Of a stretch of DNA of 32,335 nucleotides, positions 27,613 through 32,335 are shown piece after piece; position 1 is the stretch's first letter, and each line of letters opens with the position of its first letter. A model generated the notes under the pieces. It had not been told where the DNA came from, did no database searches, and worked only from the letters and a program-made list of their open reading frames with translations. Source of the DNA: Tardiphaga sp. (GTDB lineage Bacteria; Pseudomonadota; Alphaproteobacteria; Rhizobiales; Xanthobacteraceae); the NCBI RefSeq assembly GCF_028290785.1, contig NZ_JAQGJD010000233.1, positions 1-32,335 on the forward strand. Reading direction: 5' to 3'. Position numbers and translations under genes: made by a program.

Positions 27613-28548
27613 CTACGGCCGATCCACCGCAAACGTATTACACGCCTGCACGGTGCCCTGCTGGTACCCCGTCATGAACCAGCGCTTGCGCTGCTCGGCC
27701 GAGCCGTGGGTGAAGGAATCCGGCACCACGCGGCCCTGCGCCTGGCGCTGCAGCGTGTCGTCGCCGATCGCCGAGGCGGTCTGCAGCGCGGCGTCGATGT
27801 CGCCGGCTTCGAGGAAGCCCGGTCGCTTCTTCTCTTCGCGGTTGACCCAGACGCCGGACAGGCAGTCGGCCTGCAGCTCGACCTTGACCTGCAGCGCGTT
27901 GGCCGCCGCCTTGCTGCCGGCCTGCTCCTGCAGCCGCGTCACGCGCGGCAGGATGCCGAGCAGGTTCTGGATGTGGTGGCCGGCCTCATGGGCGATGATA
28001 TAGGCCGCGGTGAACTTGCACGCATTGCCCGAGCAGCCGTGAAAGCGCGTCTCGACCTGGCGGAAGAAGCCGGTGTCGAGAAATATCTGCTTGTCCGGCG
28101 GGCAGTAGAACGGCCCCATCGCCGACTGCGCCATGCCGCAACGGCCGCCATTGGTGGCGTTCTTGAACAGCACGATGCGCGGACCTGAATAGCTCTGGCC
28201 GCTGTCCTTGAAAATCTCGGTCCAGCGATCGTCGATCTCGCCGAGCACGCCGGAAATCATGCTGCCCATCTCGTCGGTCGGCGCGCCGCCTTTCGATGGC
28301 GCGGACCGCCTGTCGGTCTGATAGGTCGGCGCCTGCTGCTGGCCGCCGGTGAGAATCTCGGCGCCGCCGATCAGGATGCGCGGATCGATGCCGAACGCCC
28401 AGCCGACCAGGCCGAGCACGATCACCGTGCCGATGCCGAGCCCGCCGCCGCCCATCGGCAGGCCAAACCCGCCACCACCCCCTCCGCCACCTTCGTCGTC
28501 ACGACGGTCGTCGATATTGTCGCTGCGACGGAAGTCATCGTAACGCAT
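27613..28548 (-). CDS. Neutral zinc metallopeptidase (YpfJ/PF04228 family)
   Basis: 311 residues. The N-terminus is a polar, Arg/Asp-rich head followed by a run of glycines (20-27, 33-36) and one transmembrane helix (GIGTVIVLGLVGWAFGI, about 38-54). The rest is periplasmic and carries the zinc site HEAGHHIQNLLG (HExxH at 187-191), FYCPPDKQIFLDTGF and AYIIAHEAG. The C-terminal region has ELQADCLSGVW, where an acidic ligand is expected, and DSFTHGSAEQRKRWFMTGY, typical of the family. Substrates unknown. GAGG lies 9 nt before ATG 28548. It is divergent from ccrM. Confidence 0.93.
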   Translation of the reverse strand: MRYDDFRRSDNIDDRRDDEGGGGGGGGFGLPMGGGGLGIGTVIVLGLVGWAFGIDPRILIGGAEILTGGQQQAPTYQTDRRSAPSKGGAPTDEMGSMISGVLGEIDDRWTEIFKDSGQSYSGPRIVLFKNATNGGRCGMAQSAMGPFYCPPDKQIFLDTGFFRQVETRFHGCSGNACKFTAAYIIAHEAGHHIQNLLGILPRVTRLQEQAGSKAAANALQVKVELQADCLSGVWVNREEKKRPGFLEAGDIDAALQTASAIGDDTLQRQAQGRVVPDSFTHGSAEQRKRWFMTGYQQGTVQACNTFAVDRP

Positions 28549-28713
28549 GGGGGCTGTCCTCTATTTCGTCGTCGCATTTCATTCGTGGCGGGTCGTTCAT
28601 GACGGAGCGAGCACCGACCCTAACGCGGCAATCGCGGAAAATTTCCATCGCATTAAGCATTAAACTGCCCGGCAAATCTTGCCTAGCATGAACGCTCAAG
28701 AACTCGATTGCAA

Positions 28714-28729
28714 TTAAGTCGATTTTTAC
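28714..28729 (+). promoter_or_regulatory. CtrA-like box upstream of ccrM
   Basis: TTAA-N7-TTTAC matches 8 of 9 positions of TTAA-N7-TTAAC. It is 81 bp before the ccrM start. A direct repeat GCATTAA-GCATTAA (28650-28663) lies a little further upstream. ccrM is a known CtrA target in Caulobacter and relatives. Confidence 0.6.
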
Positions 28730-28790
28730 TTTGCGCCGTCATGTTGTGGACAGTCGGTTTGTTAGTCCCGCGTCGCCGACAGCGTCGCCT

Positions 28791-29943
<1,153 letters not shown>

Positions 29944-29950
29944 GATCGAT

Positions 29951-29990
29951 GTAGGGTGGGCAAAGGCGCACCTGCGCCGTGCCCACCAAC
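29951..29990. repeat. Family G repeat, copy 1 (GTAGGGTGGGCAAAGGCGCA)
   Basis: GTAGGGTGGGCAAAGGCGCA then TGCGCCGTGCCCACC. It forms a GGTGGGC-type hairpin and recurs at 30256-30297. It begins 7 bp after the ccrM stop. A small CACC-AAT-GGTG palindrome follows at 30003-30013. Confidence 0.85.
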
Positions 29991-30007
29991 TTCATCTCCG
30001 AACACCA

Positions 30008-30259
30008 ATGGTGGGCACGCCCCGCAGCGCTCCGCGCGTCGAGCTGGTCGCCTTCGTGCCGCGCCGCCTGATCGCCGCGCTGGCCGGGCCGCTATCACTC
30101 GCAACCATCGCGCCGCCGCTCGATCCCGGCATCGACGAACAGTTCATGTTCACGCCCACGCGGGCGCAGTTCGATCCCGGATCGATCTGGCTGCGGCGGA
30201 TGATGCTTGAAGTGGGCCGTGGGTTGGATGGGAAGAAGCGTCAAATGCAGAAATCGTAG
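30008..30259 (+). pseudogene. Remnant of a LysR-family regulator (C-terminal effector domain only)
   Basis: The frame (83 codons) reads VELVAFVPRRLIAALAGPL, then APPLDPGIDEQF, then FDPGSIWLRRMMLEV. This is the pattern of the last 60 or so residues of LysR substrate-binding domains (x-LVA-x-x-PRRL, then PP, then DPG-x-x-WLR). The DNA-binding half and most of the effector domain are absent, and the fragment lies exactly between two family G repeats, the second of which supplies the TAG stop. The ATG 30008 is inside repeat-like DNA, so it is not a natural start. The resemblance is judged by eye only. Confidence 0.6.
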
Positions 30260-30297
30260 GGTGGGCAAAGGCGCACTTGCGCCGTGCCCCCCACCAA
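30256..30297. repeat. Family G repeat, copy 2
   Basis: GTAGGGTGGGCAAAGGCGCA then TTGCGCCGTGCCCC, in the same orientation as copy 1 and nearly identical to it. The two copies are about 265 bp apart and bracket the LysR remnant. Confidence 0.85.
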
Positions 30298-30323
30298 TTT
30301 CAATGGCCTCGCACATCCATCTT

Positions 30324-30483
30324 CCTTCTCCCCTTGTGGGAGAAGGTGGCACGGACGAAGTCCGTGACGGATGAGGGGTAGTCGCGGGGCTCGGAGCTTG
30401 CGGCTACCCCTCACCCGGCCGCGCTATCGCGCGGCCACCCTCTCCCACCTTGCAAAGCGCAGCTTTGCTCGGGGGAGAGAGAA
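30324..30483. repeat. Empty inverted-repeat pair of the DUF559-cassette type
   Basis: The left arm (30324-30380) has an outer CTCCCC...GGGAG hairpin, GGTGGC, a second hairpin (ACGGAC...GTCCGT) and an inner GGATGAGGGGTAG. The right arm (30403-30483) is the inverse: CTACCCCTCACCC, a GGCCGCGC/GCGCGGCC hairpin, then GCCACCCTCTCCC and an outer hairpin. Only 22 bp separate the arms and no gene is present. The order of parts is the same as in the cassettes at 9239 and 23417. It ends just before the MCP stop and may terminate that gene. Confidence 0.75.
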
Positions 30484-30490
30484 GAAAGGG

Positions 30491-31822
30491 TCACGCCGCC
30501 TTGTTGCCGGCCTGATCGACCAGGTTCTGCCGGGCTTCGCCGAGGTAGCTGCGAATTTCCTTGGTCAACAGCCCGGACTGCGACGACAGGTCGCCGGACG
30601 CCACCATGGTCGAGGTCGCCAGTTGCTCAGTGTCCTTGGCGGTCGCCGCCAGCGACTGGATGTTGGTGGAAATCTCGCGCACCACCGCAAACGCCTCATC
30701 GACGTTGCGGGCGATGTCGGCGGTGGCCGCCGACTGCGCTTCCGAGGCGCCGGCGACCTTGCCGGTGATCTCGTTCACTTCCGCGATCACGGTGCCGATC
30801 TCGGTGATCGACTCGCTGACCTTGTCGGTGGCCGATTGCACCTGGCCGATCTGGGCCTCGATCTCGGCGGTGAAATTGGCGGTCTGGGTGGCCAGCGATT
30901 TCACCTCGTGCGCCACCACGGCAAAGCCGCGGCCGGCCTCGCCCGCGCGCGCCGCCTCGATGGTGGCGTTGAGCGCCAGCAGGTTGGTCTGGCTGGCGAT
31001 CACATTGATCGACTTGACGACTTCGCTGATCCGCACCGCGACGCTGCGAAGCACATCGACATGGCCGGCGGCATCCGCGACCCGCTCTACTGCACGGCCG
31101 GCGATCACCGCGGAACGGTTGACGTCGGCGCCGACTTCGCCGGCGCTGGACGACAGCCGCGCCGTGGCGGAGGCCACCGATTGCATGTTGGCGGCGGCCT
31201 GTTCCGACGCCGCGGCCACCGAGGTGACGCGCTGCAGCGTGGATGACGCGCCGGAGCGCAGGTTGCCCGCGGTGCCGCTCATCTCGGTGGCGCCGCTGTC
31301 CAGCGCCGAGACGATGGCGTTGACGGTGGTTTCCAGCTCGGCGGTCTGGCGCTCGAATTGCCCGATCCGCCTGGCGATGCTGGTGGTGGCGTCGTTGATG
31401 ACGCCCGCGCCGTGTAGCAGGCCGCCATGCAGCCCGCCCGGCAGAATCCGGCGATAATACTTGTTGTGATGCACGGCGGTCATCGCCGCGGTGGCCTCGC
31501 GCACGAAGGCGTCGCAGCCGTCGATCATGTCGTTGACGGTGTGCAGCAGTTCGCCCATCACGCCGCCGGTCGGAATGGCCAGGATGCGCGCCTCGAAATC
31601 GCCCATGGCGATGCGGCGGCAGGCATCGCGCGCCTTTTCGACCAGCGCCGCGGCGCGCGCCATCCACCACAGCGACAGGCCGGCGGCGGCAATCACCATT
31701 GCCTGCAGTACCATCGCCGTGATCGTCATGCCGGCCAGTTGCAGCGCCAGCGCGGCGACCGAACCGAGGACGATGAGCAGCGTGCTAAGCTGCGCTCTTG
31801 AGAGAAAACATAAGTTCGTCAT
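30491..31822 (-). CDS. Methyl-accepting chemotaxis protein (transmembrane and signalling half of a split Aer)
   Basis: 443 residues from ATG 31822. Two adjacent hydrophobic helices (about 12-32 and 34-52: [20 protein letters not shown] and [20 protein letters not shown]) are followed by a HAMP-like linker ([12 protein letters not shown]) and a long coiled coil. The conserved hairpin tip is [38 protein letters not shown]. There is no periplasmic sensor loop, so sensing must come from elsewhere, presumably the PAS protein encoded immediately upstream. The start codon lies 38 nt inside that gene, which points to translational coupling. In Aer-type receptors PAS and signalling parts are normally one chain. 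Confidence 0.93.
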   Translation of the reverse strand: MTNLCFLSRAQLSTLLIVLGSVAALALQLAGMTITAMVLQAMVIAAAGLSLWWMARAAALVEKARDACRRIAMGDFEARILAIPTGGVMGELLHTVNDMIDGCDAFVREATAAMTAVHHNKYYRRILPGGLHGGLLHGAGVINDATTSIARRIGQFERQTAELETTVNAIVSALDSGATEMSGTAGNLRSGASSTLQRVTSVAAASEQAAANMQSVASATARLSSSAGEVGADVNRSAVIAGRAVERVADAAGHVDVLRSVAVRISEVVKSINVIASQTNLLALNATIEAARAGEAGRGFAVVAHEVKSLATQTANFTAEIEAQIGQVQSATDKVSESITEIGTVIAEVNEITGKVAGASEAQSAATADIARNVDEAFAVVREISTNIQSLAATAKDTEQLATSTMVASGDLSSQSGLLTKEIRSYLGEARQNLVDQAGNKAA

Positions 31823-32321
31823 AGCTGACTTTCTGGGAGGCCACGAAATCCGTGAGAGCTTTGTGTCCGGCGGCAACCGCTTCCTTGCCGTTGACGTGGC
31901 GGCGCTCGATGGCGAGCACCTCGGCATAGAGCGGCGCGATGGTCTTCTTGATGATGTCGGCGGCCGGCGCGCGACGATTGGAGTGATAGCCGGCGATCTT
32001 GCCGTCGGCGCCGATCGACGGCGTGACGTGGGCGAACACCCAGTAATGGTCGCCGTTGCTGGCCATGTTCTTCACATAGGCGAAGATTTCGCGGCGGTCC
32101 TCGATGGTGTCCCACAGCAGCTTGAAGACGCTGCGCGGCATGTCGGGATGCCTGACAATGCTGTGCTGCTGGCCGATCACCTGCGCTTCGGTATAGCCGG
32201 CGATGCTGCAGAACAGCCGGTTGACATAGGTCAGCCGGCCCTTCAGGTCGGTTTTCGAGACGATCAGTTCGGAAGCCGGAAAGAACACCTCACGGCCGCT
32301 TGGCTTGATGGAATGGGACAT
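31785..32321 (-). CDS. PAS-domain aerotaxis sensor (Aer N-terminal half)
   Basis: 178 residues. Residues about 10-115 are a PAS domain very like E. coli Aer: [82 protein letters not shown]. This suggests FAD binding and redox/oxygen sensing, inferred from the family. The remaining helix (120-178, [26 protein letters not shown]) ends in a stop with no membrane segment. AGG lies 7 nt before ATG 32321. It overlaps the MCP gene by 38 nt. The two products are likely to form one receptor. Confidence 0.9.
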   Translation of the reverse strand: MSHSIKPSGREVFFPASELIVSKTDLKGRLTYVNRLFCSIAGYTEAQVIGQQHSIVRHPDMPRSVFKLLWDTIEDRREIFAYVKNMASNGDHYWVFAHVTPSIGADGKIAGYHSNRRAPAADIIKKTIAPLYAEVLAIERRHVNGKEAVAAGHKALTDFVASQKVSYDELMFSLKSAA

Positions 32322-32335
32322 CGTTGACCTGTCGG

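Noticed and set aside
28650..28663. CtrA box at the GCATTAA direct repeat upstream of ccrM
   Set aside because: The spacing between TTAA halves is 3, not 7. The better candidate is at 28714-28729.
30324..30483. CRISPR-like array
   Set aside because: There are only two arms, in inverted rather than direct orientation, and no regular spacers.

Overview
The window is high-GC chromosomal DNA from an alphaproteobacterium, most likely of the Bradyrhizobium/Rhodopseudomonas group (Nitrobacteraceae). This is inferred from a CcrM-type GANTC methylase, alphaproteobacterial glyQ/glyS, ETF-QO, a PA0069-type radical SAM protein, a DUF1236 protein and many palindromic intergenic repeats. Most of it is ordinary housekeeping sequence. 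No rRNA, tRNA, CRISPR array, prophage or transposase-encoding IS was seen.

Layout, left to right. 1-1091 (-): truncated SleB-type cell-wall hydrolase. 1631-4621 (-): pyruvate,phosphate dikinase with a histone-like Lys/Ala tail, followed by a strong terminator. 4720-5493: small DUF3096 membrane protein (-) diverging from a secreted DUF1236 protein (+). 5662-6753 (-): internally duplicated protein of unknown function preceded by two CtrA-like boxes. 6984-10686 (-): glyQ and glyS, with a DUF559 endonuclease cassette between them. 11189-13601: small membrane protein, S49 peptidase, methyltransferase and DUF2007 protein on (-), plus a 32-residue membrane peptide on (+). 13834-14844 (+): polyprenyl diphosphate synthase. 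14965-19630 (-): ispE, a TPR protein and ETF-ubiquinone oxidoreductase. 19767-20609 (+): uracil-DNA glycosylase. 20751-23062 (-): GT39-like membrane glycosyltransferase and rnhB. 23415-25055 (-): second DUF559 cassette and a radical SAM protein. 25241-26809 (+): small GT2-like protein and a MarR-GNAT fusion. 26889-28548 (-): moaB and a zinc metallopeptidase. 28810-29943 (+): ccrM. 30008-30259: LysR remnant between two repeats. 30491-32321 (-): an Aer-like receptor split into overlapping PAS and MCP genes.

The least ordinary feature is a family of hairpin-bearing inverted repeats. In two places (9239-9695 and 23417-23872) a near-matching pair of inverted repeats, about 46 and 60 bp long, encloses a single small DUF559 (PD-(D/E)XK/Vsr-like) endonuclease gene. 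In both, the start codon lies 3-5 bp inside the G-rich inner end of one repeat, so the repeat probably supplies the ribosome binding site, and the reading frame ends beyond the other repeat. The proteins are only about half identical and the repeats differ between cassettes, but within each cassette the two repeats match. A third pair with the same architecture (30324-30483) has no gene. This looks like a minimal mobile element with gene-bearing and empty forms.

The second theme is cell-cycle control. ccrM has two GAGTC sites directly before its start codon and a near-consensus CtrA box upstream, and the duplicated protein at 5662-6753 has two tandem near-consensus CtrA boxes. At least seven further palindromic or inverted-repeat elements, in several families, sit at gene ends, often between convergent genes.
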